Source: Flavobacteriales bacterium | Lineage (GTDB): Bacteria; Bacteroidota; Bacteroidia; Flavobacteriales_G; Salibacteraceae | NCBI GenBank assembly: GCA_018609045.1 | Contig: JABAYK010000052.1 | Coordinates: forward strand, 1-57,827 | Length of the DNA stretch: 57,827 nucleotides | Reading direction: 5' to 3' | In this document: positions 45,008 to 53,612 of the stretch, one piece after another | Layout: every line of letters begins with the position of its first letter | How positions within the stretch are numbered: position 1 is the stretch's first letter | Notes under the pieces: model-generated | Seen by the model: the letters and a program-made list of their open reading frames with translations, nothing else | What the model was told of the DNA's origin: nothing | Database searches by the model: none | Program-made: the position numbers and the translations under genes

Positions 45008-48000
45008 AGACCTGCTTGAGATTAATTTGCGGACTAAAGAGGTAAATGAAATTGCTTTTAATGGCAAATTCAAGGGAGAGTTTTCTAATAACAATTTCAG
45101 TTTTGATGTAAATTCACTTTTTCCGTTTATAGATTTTAATGGTTACCGGTATAAAGATTTAAAGGTAAAGGGAAACATTGAGAATAAGTCTTTTCAGGGC
45201 ATGATGAATATTTATGATCCTAATTTGCAAATGGTGTTTAATGGGAAATTAGATTTTAATAAACAAAAGGCCGATTATCTTTTTTCTTCTGCTGTAAAAC
45301 ACGCCAATTTAACCGCCTTAAATCTTATAAACAATGGAAAAGAAAACTCATTTTCAGGCAGTGTTTTTATTGATATTGAAGGATCTGACTTTAACAAGCT
45401 TGACGGGCAAATAATTTTAGGAAACCTACATTACAAATTAGATTCTACTATACATATGTTAAAATCATTACAAATTTCAGCCAATCAAAATGATAGTGGA
45501 GCTGTTTATCTGCTTAAATCAGATAATATTGATGCCGATTTAACAGGTGAAATTAATTTTCAAGAATTATATCAGCACCTTAACTTCGAAGTTTATACAG
45601 CTTTACCTTACTTGTTTAACGAAGCTCCTCAAAAACCAAAATCTATTGAAGACTTTAGTTTAAACTTAAAGTTTTTGAGACCTACTTTTATTAGCCAAAT
45701 TTTTTATCCAGATTTAGTAATAAATGATGCAGTTGATTTACAAGCCACTTTCAACTCAGAAATTCAGTTGTTAAAACTAAAATTAGACGCTCCAAGTGTT
45801 TCTTACAACGACTTTAAATCAGAAAATTCTTCGTTAGAGTTTACCTTGGCAGATGGAATTTTAGATGGTACAGGAAATGCCAAAACATTTTATTTAGGCG
45901 ATAGTTTAAGATTTGAGAACTTGTTGGTTAAAGGTAAATCGGTTGGGAATAAATTACAAACAGATATTAGTTGGGCTACCAATTTAGGAACATCTTCTTC
46001 GGGAAATATTTCAGCCCTTATCGACTTTTTATCTGAAGAGCAAATAGTAACTAACTTTTTTAATACTTCGTTTACCGTAGAAGGTTCTACTTGGAAGTTG
46101 AACGATGAAAATGAAATAGCCATCATTGACTCCAACATCTATTTTAAAAACCTCGATTTAATTAATGAAATCCAAAAGTTTTCTGTTTACGGAAGTATCT
46201 CAACCAACCCAGAAACTCCGCTTCATATTTCATTCGAAAATTTTGATTTAAAAACCTTTAACGATATCATAAAGTCAAACCAAGTAAGAGTTGACGGGTT
46301 AATTAATGGTACTGCTCAACTTAAAAACTTTTATAAAAACCCCATTTTTTCAGCAGACTTTCAAACCAAAGATTTAGCCATAAACCAACAAGACTTTGGA
46401 AAAGGAAATATCAGGGCTATTTGGAACAAAACCAACCAAAAGATTACTACTGTGGGTCGAATTTCTAATTCTAAAGGTCAAGTAATTGATTTAAAAGGAG
46501 ATTATTATCCATATAGAAAAGAAGATGCTTTAGATCTAACCTTAGATTTTAAAAATTTAGGGTTAAAATTTACCCAACCCTTTTTGGTTGATTTTATCAG
46601 CGATTTAGATGGGATAGCTTCAGGAAAAGTTATTGCAAAAGGTAAATTGAGCGAGCCACTTCTTGAGGGAAATCTTAATTTAAAAGAAACTCGAGCTAAG
46701 GTAGATTATCTCAATTCTACTTATTACATCAAAAATGAAAACTTTGTAATTGAGCCAGATTGGATGGGGTTTAACTACATTACCATTTCCGATGAAAGAG
46801 GTAAAGAGGCAAATTCGGTAGGAACAATTTTTCATGAAAATTATTCTAACTTCAACTTCGATATAATTCTATTTACAGAGAATTTCCAATTGTTAAACAC
46901 AACCTCAAAACAAAACAGCCTTTATTATGGCAAAGCCTTTGGCAGTGGAGATATTAACGTGAGTGGCTTTACTGACAATTTAACCATGGAAATTAACATT
47001 GCATCAGAAAAAGGCACAGAGTTGTTTATACCACTTTCAGGGCCAAATGATGTAAACTCAAGCGGATATATAAGCTATGTTTCAAGTTGGGATGAAACCG
47101 AAGAAGTTGAATCTAACAAAGTAAACCTTAAGGGAATTCAGATGGATTTTAACTTGGAAGTAAATGATAATGCTGAGGTTCAACTCATTTTTGATGAAAC
47201 AGTTGGTGATATTATGAAAGCCAAAGGAGATGGCAACCTTCAAATGAAAATTAATACCAATGGTGAGTTCTTAATGTATGGTGAATATACAGTTTCAGAG
47301 GGCGATTACCTTTTTACACTAGAAAATATAATAAACAAAAGGTTTAAAGTTAAAAAGGGGGGCACCATAACTTGGAATGGCGACCCTTATGAAGCTAAGC
47401 TAGACTTAACAGCTATTTATAAAACTAGGTCTTCTTTAGAAGATTTAGGTTTACCAATGGATTCTTCTGCGGCTAGAAGAAAAGTTCCTGTTGAGGTAGA
47501 TTTGGCCATGAAAAACAATTTTCTTTCTCCTGATTTAACCTTTGGTATTCGGCTTCCAAATAGCGATGATAATACCCAAACTTTACTTAACTCTGTTATC
47601 CAAACCGAAGAAGAACTCAACAAACAAGTTTTTTCTTTGATGATAATGAATCGGTTTTCGCCTCCTCAATCGGGCTTGCAAACTGGGGGTGCAGTAGGAG
47701 CAACAAGTACAGAGCTTTTGGCTAATCAATTAACCAATTGGTTATCAAAATCTAAATTAAACGATATTGTAGAAATAGGAGTAAGCGAGCTTAGTGCAGA
47801 TGAAGTTCAATTAGCACTTTCAAAAAGGCTTTTCAACGATAGGGTAATAATTGAAGGAAATTTTGGAAGCACCACTTCAACAAGTACCGATGGTATTGAT
47901 AATGCTCAAAGTAACAACATTGTTGGAGACTTTAACGTTGAGTATTCTATAAAAAAAGATGGTAAACTTAAGGCAAGAGCTTACCGAAAATCAAATGACT

Positions 48001-48122
48001 TTAACATGGTAAACAATAACTATTCTCCTTATACAGAGGGAATCGGATTGTTTTACCGTGAAGATTTTGATACTTGGAAAATTTACTTTAAAAAGCTTTT
48101 TAACAAAAAAGAAAATGATTAA
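44967..48122 (+). CDS. tamB: TamB (DUF490) translocation/assembly or lipid-transport protein, main part
   Basis: About 1050 residues of repetitive beta-strand protein ending in the conserved TamB C-terminal domain (GEYTVSEGDYLFTLENIINKRF, then KKGGTITWNGDPYEAKLDLTAIYKT, RKVPVEVDLAMKN, and a final LFYREDFDTWKIYFKKLF). Homologous sequence begins about base 45004 (IPKDLLEINL); the first dozen residues as read here are off-frame. TamB spans the periplasm and takes part in outer-membrane lipid transport or barrel assembly with a TamA/Omp85 partner, not present here. Its stop overlaps the stop of the convergent ribBA by 4 bp. Confidence 0.9.
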   Translation: MGYQIFLVLISIPKDLLEINLRTKEVNEIAFNGKFKGEFSNNNFSFDVNSLFPFIDFNGYRYKDLKVKGNIENKSFQGMMNIYDPNLQMVFNGKLDFNKQKADYLFSSAVKHANLTALNLINNGKENSFSGSVFIDIEGSDFNKLDGQIILGNLHYKLDSTIHMLKSLQISANQNDSGAVYLLKSDNIDADLTGEINFQELYQHLNFEVYTALPYLFNEAPQKPKSIEDFSLNLKFLRPTFISQIFYPDLVINDAVDLQATFNSEIQLLKLKLDAPSVSYNDFKSENSSLEFTLADGILDGTGNAKTFYLGDSLRFENLLVKGKSVGNKLQTDISWATNLGTSSSGNISALIDFLSEEQIVTNFFNTSFTVEGSTWKLNDENEIAIIDSNIYFKNLDLINEIQKFSVYGSISTNPETPLHISFENFDLKTFNDIIKSNQVRVDGLINGTAQLKNFYKNPIFSADFQTKDLAINQQDFGKGNIRAIWNKTNQKITTVGRISNSKGQVIDLKGDYYPYRKEDALDLTLDFKNLGLKFTQPFLVDFISDLDGIASGKVIAKGKLSEPLLEGNLNLKETRAKVDYLNSTYYIKNENFVIEPDWMGFNYITISDERGKEANSVGTIFHENYSNFNFDIILFTENFQLLNTTSKQNSLYYGKAFGSGDINVSGFTDNLTMEINIASEKGTELFIPLSGPNDVNSSGYISYVSSWDETEEVESNKVNLKGIQMDFNLEVNDNAEVQLIFDETVGDIMKAKGDGNLQMKINTNGEFLMYGEYTVSEGDYLFTLENIINKRFKVKKGGTITWNGDPYEAKLDLTAIYKTRSSLEDLGLPMDSSAARRKVPVEVDLAMKNNFLSPDLTFGIRLPNSDDNTQTLLNSVIQTEEELNKQVFSLMIMNRFSPPQSGLQTGGAVGATSTELLANQLTNWLSKSKLNDIVEIGVSELSADEVQLALSKRLFNDRVIIEGNFGSTTSTSTDGIDNAQSNNIVGDFNVEYSIKKDGKLKARAYRKSNDFNMVNNNYSPYTEGIGLFYREDFDTWKIYFKKLFNKKEND

Positions 48123-49252
48123 TTATCGCTAATTGGAACATATTCAACAATATCCAATCCATAACCATGAATACCTGTTCTAGTTTGTTTTTTGTTAGAG
48201 ATAAGTCTTAGTTTTCTAATTCCTAAATCACGTAAAATTTGAGCCCCGATACCAAAATCTCTTTTGTCCATTTTTAAGGCCAAATCTAAAAAGTTGGTTT
48301 CTTTAGTGTCTATTTTTCCTGAATCAAAAGCGGCAAGCCTATCCAACAAATTTTGTTTTTGTCCTTCTTGTTGCATGTAAACAACAACGCCTTTTTGCTC
48401 TTTGTTAATCATTTTAAGCGCCTCGTGTAATAACGGCCCATTCTGACTAACCAACGAACCAAAAATATCTGCAAAAGAACTTGTGGAGTGCATTCTCACC
48501 AAAACAGGCTCATCTTCGCTCCAGGTGCCTTTTACAACAGCAATATGTTCGTCTCCTGTAGTCTTTTGACGATAGCCAACAATGTTAAAATTGCCCCAAT
48601 CGGTATTAATTTCTACGTTTAATTTTCTTTCTATTAAAGATTCATTTTCCATTCGGTAGGCTACCAAATCTTCAATACTTACTATTTTTAAGTCGAACTT
48701 TTCGGCAATTACCATCAATTCTGGCAACCTAGCCATAGTTCCATCTTCGTTCATTATTTCAACCAAAACACCCGCTGGCTCAAAACCTGCCATTCTAGAT
48801 AAATCTATAGCAGCTTCAGTATGGCCAGTTCTTCTCAAAACGCCTCCAGCTTTTGCCATTAATGGAAAAATATGACCTGGCTTACCTAATTCTTCTTTTT
48901 TAATACTTGGATCGATTAAAGCCTGTATTGTTTTTGCCCGGTCTGAAGCAGAAATACCTGTTGTACAGCCGTGTCCGTTTAAATCTACACTAACCGTAAA
49001 AGGAGTTGCATGTAAAGCTGTATTGTCTGTAACCATTAACTCTAAGCCAAGTTCTTTGCACCTTTCTTCAACAAGTGGAGCGCAAATTAATCCGCGGCCA
49101 TGGGTTGCCATAAAGTTTACAATTTCAGGAGTAATGTTTCTTGCGGCAGTTACAAAGTCACCTTCGTTTTCTCGGTCTTCATCATCAACAACAATAATTA
49201 CTTTTCCTTTTTTAATATCCTCAATGGCCTCTTCAATGGTATTTAGCTTCAT
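48119..49252 (-). CDS. ribBA: 3,4-dihydroxy-2-butanone 4-phosphate synthase with a degenerate GTP cyclohydrolase II domain
   Basis: A 377-residue RibBA. The RibB half (1-200) is complete: VVDDEDRENEGDFVTAA, the conserved THGRGLICAPL, and RTGHTEAAIDLSR. The RibA half (about 210-377) has lost its zinc ligands: where GTP cyclohydrolase II has three Cys (C-x10-C-x-C) this protein has STSSFADIFGSLVSQNG, and the usual RQEGRGIGL is QQEGQKQNLL. So it should make the RibB product only; a separate RibA must act elsewhere. No FMN riboswitch is seen upstream. Confidence 0.93.
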   Translation of the reverse strand: MKLNTIEEAIEDIKKGKVIIVVDDEDRENEGDFVTAARNITPEIVNFMATHGRGLICAPLVEERCKELGLELMVTDNTALHATPFTVSVDLNGHGCTTGISASDRAKTIQALIDPSIKKEELGKPGHIFPLMAKAGGVLRRTGHTEAAIDLSRMAGFEPAGVLVEIMNEDGTMARLPELMVIAEKFDLKIVSIEDLVAYRMENESLIERKLNVEINTDWGNFNIVGYRQKTTGDEHIAVVKGTWSEDEPVLVRMHSTSSFADIFGSLVSQNGPLLHEALKMINKEQKGVVVYMQQEGQKQNLLDRLAAFDSGKIDTKETNFLDLALKMDKRDFGIGAQILRDLGIRKLRLISNKKQTRTGIHGYGLDIVEYVPISDN

Positions 49253-49269
49253 TTCAAAAAATTGGTTTG

Positions 49270-49277
49270 CAAATTTA
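49270..49277 (-). promoter_or_regulatory. Candidate -7 promoter element (TAAATTTG) of ribBA
   Basis: TAAATTTG on the minus strand is a full match to TANNTTTG, 17 nt upstream of the ribBA start. A TTG lies further upstream than the usual 17-23 nt. No FMN-riboswitch conserved core is present in the 118-bp gap. Confidence 0.45.
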
Positions 49278-49370
49278 CATTTTATTAATGCTTTTCGGGC
49301 ACCTAAAAAACAACCCTACCAATTAATAGTTTAAGAAGTTTTTCATGGCATTATCTTCTATATTAGCGAG

Positions 49371-51002
49371 GTGAAAAAAATAGTATTATTTGTTTCTTTT
49401 TTCAATCTAATTTTCATTGCTCAAGCGCAAGAAAAATATTGGGTCTACTTTACAGATAAGCCAACAATTAGTAACGAAATAATAAAAGAAAACTTCACAC
49501 AAGAAGGCATAGAAAGACGAGAGTTTTTCAATATTCCTTTCGATGTAAAAGATATTCCTGTAAGTAGAAATTACTTGCAAAAATTAAAATCTATTGGAGG
49601 AGTAGAACAAAAGGGAACTTCAAAATGGTTTAATGCTGCAATTTTTGCAGTTGAAGATTCGGAAAAATTAAGTCAGATTGAACGTTTCGAGTTCGTAAAA
49701 AGAGTGGAAAAAGTATCATCTTTAAAACGTTTAAAATCCGCAGGAAATGAAAAGCTAAAAGCAGATTTTTCTCAAAACCAAATATCCAATATTGCCCAAG
49801 AATTTTATGGAGAGGCTTATGACCAAACTAATTTGATAAACTTAATTCCCCTGCATTCTGAAGGCTTTCTTGGTAACGGAATAAAAATAGGGGTTTTTGA
49901 TGCTGGCTTTTTTGGAGCCGATACCTTGAATTGTTTCAAAAAACTAAGAGATGACAATAGAATTTTAGGAACCTATGATTTGGTTGATTCAGATAATGCA
50001 GTATATGACAAGCATACACATGGAACTTATGTTTTAAGCTGTATTTCAGCTTTTCAAGAGAATTTATTGGTTGGGACTGCTCCCGAGGCAAGTGTCTATT
50101 TGTTTAGAACCGAAAACGGTGCTTCTGAAACTTTAATTGAAGAATACAACTGGGTAAAAGCTGCAGAAATGGCTGATAGTTTGGGAATTCATATTATCAA
50201 TTCTTCACTTGGCTATACCTTTTTTGATGATTCAAATGATAATCATACTTATGATGATATGGATGGAAACACGACTATTATTACAAGAGGAGCCGATATT
50301 GCAGCTTCAAAAGGAATATTGGTTGTAAATTCTGCAGGTAATTCTGGTACACAAGGCTGGAGGTATATTGGTGCTCCGGCAGATGGAGATAGTGTTTTTT
50401 CCATTGGTGCGATAAATACCGATGGAGAAGTGGCAGATTTTTCCTCTTATGGGCCAACGGTAGATGGAAGAATAAAACCTAATATTTGCGGAGTAGGGTG
50501 GGGCACGGCAGTTTGTTCTTTCGACAATAAAGTTGCGTTTTTAAATGGAACTTCTTTTTCATCTCCATTAACAGCAGGAGCAATGGCTTCGTTGTGGAGT
50601 AAGTTTCCTTTGGCCAATAACATTGAATTAATGAGATACGTTGAGAAATCAGCAGACCGTTATTTGAATCCTGATGACAGATGCGGGTATGGAATTCCTG
50701 ATTTTGGCGAAGCTTCTACAGCCCTATCTTCTGTGTACCCAAGTTTTGAATCTGGGCAACTTACAGTTTATCCAAACCCTAGTGAAGGAGAGTTGAATTT
50801 TGGTTTTGTTGCCGATACCCAAGTTACTGGAAGTTTAGAAATGTTTGATTTAATGGGAAGATTGGTTTACTCTGCAACAGTTAATGCAAATCAGGGAACC
50901 AACTACCTTAAAATTGAGAATTTGGGCCTTAATGCAGGTCTTTACCAAGTAAGGTTAAATACTGGAAAAAAATCTTACCAAAAAAAGGTTTTGATACAAT
51001 AA
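49371..51002 (+). CDS. Secreted subtilisin-family (S8) serine peptidase with T9SS sorting domain
   Basis: A 543-residue exported peptidase. GTG start at 49371 gives a signal peptide (to about QAQ, residue 20). The prodomain follows, then the S8 domain with catalytic Asp177 (GVFDAGF), His217 (HTHGTYV), oxyanion Asn324 (SAGNSG) and Ser395 (NGTSFSSP). A type A T9SS sorting domain ends it (VYPNPSEGELNF ... GLYQVRLNTG). It would digest proteins at the cell surface or outside. Divergent from ribBA; its end is seven bases from the convergent FAH gene. Confidence 0.95.
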   Translation: MKKIVLFVSFFNLIFIAQAQEKYWVYFTDKPTISNEIIKENFTQEGIERREFFNIPFDVKDIPVSRNYLQKLKSIGGVEQKGTSKWFNAAIFAVEDSEKLSQIERFEFVKRVEKVSSLKRLKSAGNEKLKADFSQNQISNIAQEFYGEAYDQTNLINLIPLHSEGFLGNGIKIGVFDAGFFGADTLNCFKKLRDDNRILGTYDLVDSDNAVYDKHTHGTYVLSCISAFQENLLVGTAPEASVYLFRTENGASETLIEEYNWVKAAEMADSLGIHIINSSLGYTFFDDSNDNHTYDDMDGNTTIITRGADIAASKGILVVNSAGNSGTQGWRYIGAPADGDSVFSIGAINTDGEVADFSSYGPTVDGRIKPNICGVGWGTAVCSFDNKVAFLNGTSFSSPLTAGAMASLWSKFPLANNIELMRYVEKSADRYLNPDDRCGYGIPDFGEASTALSSVYPSFESGQLTVYPNPSEGELNFGFVADTQVTGSLEMFDLMGRLVYSATVNANQGTNYLKIENLGLNAGLYQVRLNTGKKSYQKKVLIQ

Positions 51003-51009
51003 AATAACC

Positions 51010-51624
51010 TTACCGAATAGGAACTTTAAGCGAACTTTTCCCTTCAATAAACCCTTCAAATTCATCATCAATAGCAATTGGGCCAACTCCCTCTGGGGTT
51101 CCGGTATAAATTAAATCACCAATCTTTAGCGTAAAGAATTTTGAAACATGCTCAATTATTTGAGCCACAGAAAATATCATTTGATTTGTGTTTCCAACCT
51201 GAACAGTTTCATTGTTTTTTTTCAATTCAAAACTTAGATTATTAACATCTAGATTATTTTCAGAAAGGCTAATAAATTCTCCCATAGGTGCGGAGCCATC
51301 AAACGCTTTTGCTTTTTCCCAAGGAAGACCTTTTGTTTTGCATTCTTGTTGTAAATCACGGGCGGTTAAATCAAGACCCAAGGCAACCTCATCAAAATAT
51401 TTATGGGCAAATTTCTGGTTGATGTGTTTTCCTAATTTGTTTATCCTAACAATAATTTCACATTCAAAATGAATATCTTTTGTAAATTCAGGATAAAAAA
51501 ATGGTTTACCCTTTTGAATGATAGCAGAATCGGGCTTACAGAAAAATAAAGGTTCTTTTGGAACAGGGTTATTTAGCTCTTTAGCATGCTCTGCATAATT
51601 TCTGCCAATGCAAATAATTTTCAT
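51010..51624 (-). CDS. Fumarylacetoacetate hydrolase family protein (acylpyruvase-like)
   Basis: A 204-residue FAH-fold enzyme: CIGRNYAEHAKELNN start, EPLFFCKPDSAI, HFECEIIVRI with metal-binding Glu residues, GLDLTARDLQ and GDLIYTGTPEGVGP. Small members of this family (YcgM/FAHD1 type) hydrolyse acylpyruvates or decarboxylate oxaloacetate, using Mg2+. It begins one base after the stop of the exonuclease gene, so the two are co-transcribed. Confidence 0.92.
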   Translation of the reverse strand: MKIICIGRNYAEHAKELNNPVPKEPLFFCKPDSAIIQKGKPFFYPEFTKDIHFECEIIVRINKLGKHINQKFAHKYFDEVALGLDLTARDLQQECKTKGLPWEKAKAFDGSAPMGEFISLSENNLDVNNLSFELKKNNETVQVGNTNQMIFSVAQIIEHVSKFFTLKIGDLIYTGTPEGVGPIAIDDEFEGFIEGKSSLKVPIR

Positions 51625-51625
51625 G

Positions 51626-52393
51626 TTATTTGTTTATTGATCTTAATCTTATTTCAGACATTACTTTTTTGGTATGCAAAGAAAAGTCGCCTTTTAGAAG
51701 CCACCCATAATATCCGGGGTCTGTTTTTAAAACTTCTTCTACAGGTTTGCCTTTGTATTTTCCAAAATTGAATACCTCTACCATTTTGTCATTGTAAATT
51801 ATTCTTCCTGCAACGTCTACGTTATTGTTATGCGAAGAAAATTCACTTAAAAAATTTACATCGTTTTGAAGCTCCTCATACCTATCAATTTGAGCTTCTA
51901 AAACTTCGTAGGTAGCAGTTATATCTGCTTCCGCACTATGAGCATTTTCTAAACTTTTTCCGCAATAGAATTTGTATGCTGCAGTTAAATTTCGTTGTTC
52001 CATTTTATGAAAAATGGTTTGTACATCAACAAATTTTCTTGATGGAATTTTAAAATCTATGTCAACCCTTAAAAGTTCTTCTACAAGCAACGGAATATCA
52101 AACCTGTTGCTGTTAAAACCACCTAAATCGCAATGACTCATAAACTCATCAACTTGTTTGGCAATTTCTTTAAAAGTAGGTTTATCTGCAACATCTTCAT
52201 CTTTTATCCCATGAATATCGCTAGCTTCTTTAGGTATTGGAATCGTAGGATTTACCAACCATGTTTTGGTTTCTTTTAAGCCATTTGGATGAATTTTTAA
52301 AACTGCAATTTCTACAATTCTATCATGAGTAATACTTATTCCGGTAGTTTCTAAATCGAAAAAAGCAATTGGTTTTTTTAAGTTAAGTTTCAT
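51626..52393 (-). CDS. DEDDh 3'-5' exonuclease (DNA polymerase III epsilon-like)
   Basis: A 255-residue exonuclease with all catalytic residues: DLETTG (motif I), GGFNSNRFDIPLL (motif II Asp) and HSAEADITAT (motif III His and Asp). A C-terminal segment of about 80 residues (NVDVAGRIIYNDKMVEVFNFGKYKG is its start, given here in short form: GRIIYNDKMVEVFNFG) forms a small domain often found in Bacteroidota members. It may serve as proofreading or DNA/RNA clean-up nuclease. It starts a few bases beyond the terminator hairpin of the upstream gene. Confidence 0.92.
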   Translation of the reverse strand: MKLNLKKPIAFFDLETTGISITHDRIVEIAVLKIHPNGLKETKTWLVNPTIPIPKEASDIHGIKDEDVADKPTFKEIAKQVDEFMSHCDLGGFNSNRFDIPLLVEELLRVDIDFKIPSRKFVDVQTIFHKMEQRNLTAAYKFYCGKSLENAHSAEADITATYEVLEAQIDRYEELQNDVNFLSEFSSHNNNVDVAGRIIYNDKMVEVFNFGKYKGKPVEEVLKTDPGYYGWLLKGDFSLHTKKVMSEIRLRSINK

Positions 52394-52396
52394 ATC

Positions 52397-52425
52397 AAAA
52401 AAAATCCCGCAAAAAGCGGGACTTT
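52397..52425 (-). terminator. Terminator of the PorE-like gene, abutting the exonuclease start
   Basis: On the minus strand AGTCCCGC, loop TTTTT, GCGGGATT is followed by a T-run (52404-52397). Its T-run ends only four bases before the exonuclease ATG at 52393, so it also lies in the position of that gene's ribosome binding site. Confidence 0.8.
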
Positions 52426-52441
52426 ATATATTAGTTTAAAT

Positions 52442-53521
52442 TTAGTTTACAAGAATTTCAACTCTTCTGTTGTATTTCTGATCAACCCCTGAGCCGTCTG
52501 AATTTTTTTCGGCATAGTAAATATCTCTTCCCCCAAACCCCTCTTTTCTTTCACTTACAATAAAAATTGTATTTCCATCATTCGAAATTGCGGCGCTAGA
52601 TTGAAGTCCATCACTGGAATTTATTTCTTCTCCTAAATCCATTAGAGAGGACCAGTTGTCTCCGACTCTATTTAACTGGTAAATTTTGTTGTTAGAATAG
52701 GTTAATAAAATATTTTCATCTTGGTTAAGATAAATTACAGCATTGTGATCGTTTTCTGGATTTTTTAAAGCTTGTCCAAACACGCTTGAGTAATTTACTT
52801 CAACAGGTTGTTTCCATTCGCCTTCGGCTTTTCTTGAAACTAAAATCTTTTCGAAGTATTGACCATCAAATAATTGGTTTGATTCTCCATCAATTCTGTT
52901 TCTTCTAGACGTAAAGGCTAAGTAAGTTTTGTTGTTTAATATAAGTGGAGTGTAGTCTGCGTATTGTGAATTAATTTTTTTACCAAGATTTTCAATGGCA
53001 ACAAATACTGAGTCATTCATAAAATATTTTGTAAGATCTTTTATGGGTGAATCGCTGTTTTCTAAAGGATCTTGGGCAAATAAATTAAGATGGTATTGAC
53101 CGTGCTGGCACATTCTCACATACCCATCAATTTCTTCGGTCATCTCACGACCAGTTTTATTGTTTTTAAAAAAGCTTTTAAACTTTTCATAGTTTTTTAC
53201 AGCTGTTTCAAAATCTGAATTTAATTGGTAAGATCTCCCCAAATAATAAAACAATTCAACCAAGGTATCAGGCCTAGAAAACTGTTTGGCCAACTCAAAG
53301 TATTTTAAAGATTTTCCTCTATCAGTTGAAGCGAAAAAATAGGATAAGCCTGTTTCTAAAAGCTTTAAATATGACTCTTGAGCACCTGTATAATTCTCTT
53401 CATACATTTGCTCGTTAGCTTTTTGATAAATATCCTTTTCATATTTTTTATCTGCTTTATCTTGAGCGAAAAGGCTTATGGGAAATATAAGGATGATTAA
53501 AATTGAATAAAAAAACTTCAT
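52442..53521 (-). CDS. TPR-PD40 protein related to PorE/OmpA-type proteins, apparently with an internal deletion
   Basis: A 359-residue exported protein: signal peptide (PISLFAQ), TPR-like helices (about 25-150), then PD40/WD40-like blades (about 165-340: YLAFTSRRN, FIVSERKEGFGGRDIYYAEKN). Full-length relatives continue with more blades, a carboxypeptidase-regulatory domain and an OmpA peptidoglycan-binding domain ending NRRVEI. Here the last blade jumps at NSDGSG straight to DQKYNRRVEILVN, the extreme end of an OmpA domain. So about 250-300 residues seem to be missing in frame. PorE-type proteins anchor the type IX secretion machine to peptidoglycan; this product could not bind it. Confidence 0.78.
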   Translation of the reverse strand: MKFFYSILIILIFPISLFAQDKADKKYEKDIYQKANEQMYEENYTGAQESYLKLLETGLSYFFASTDRGKSLKYFELAKQFSRPDTLVELFYYLGRSYQLNSDFETAVKNYEKFKSFFKNNKTGREMTEEIDGYVRMCQHGQYHLNLFAQDPLENSDSPIKDLTKYFMNDSVFVAIENLGKKINSQYADYTPLILNNKTYLAFTSRRNRIDGESNQLFDGQYFEKILVSRKAEGEWKQPVEVNYSSVFGQALKNPENDHNAVIYLNQDENILLTYSNNKIYQLNRVGDNWSSLMDLGEEINSSDGLQSSAAISNDGNTIFIVSERKEGFGGRDIYYAEKNSDGSGVDQKYNRRVEILVN

Positions 53522-53612
53522 AATTTTAACTTAGGTGCCAAATTATTGATGGGATGCTTCTATCAATAATACAAAAAAACCAAAATTAAAATTAAGATTA
53601 GCTTCTAAAATA

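Noticed and set aside
49253..49370. FMN riboswitch upstream of ribBA
   Set aside because: The conserved RFN core (AGGATAT...GGGCAGGGT...) is absent in this 118-bp gap; only a -7 promoter motif is seen.
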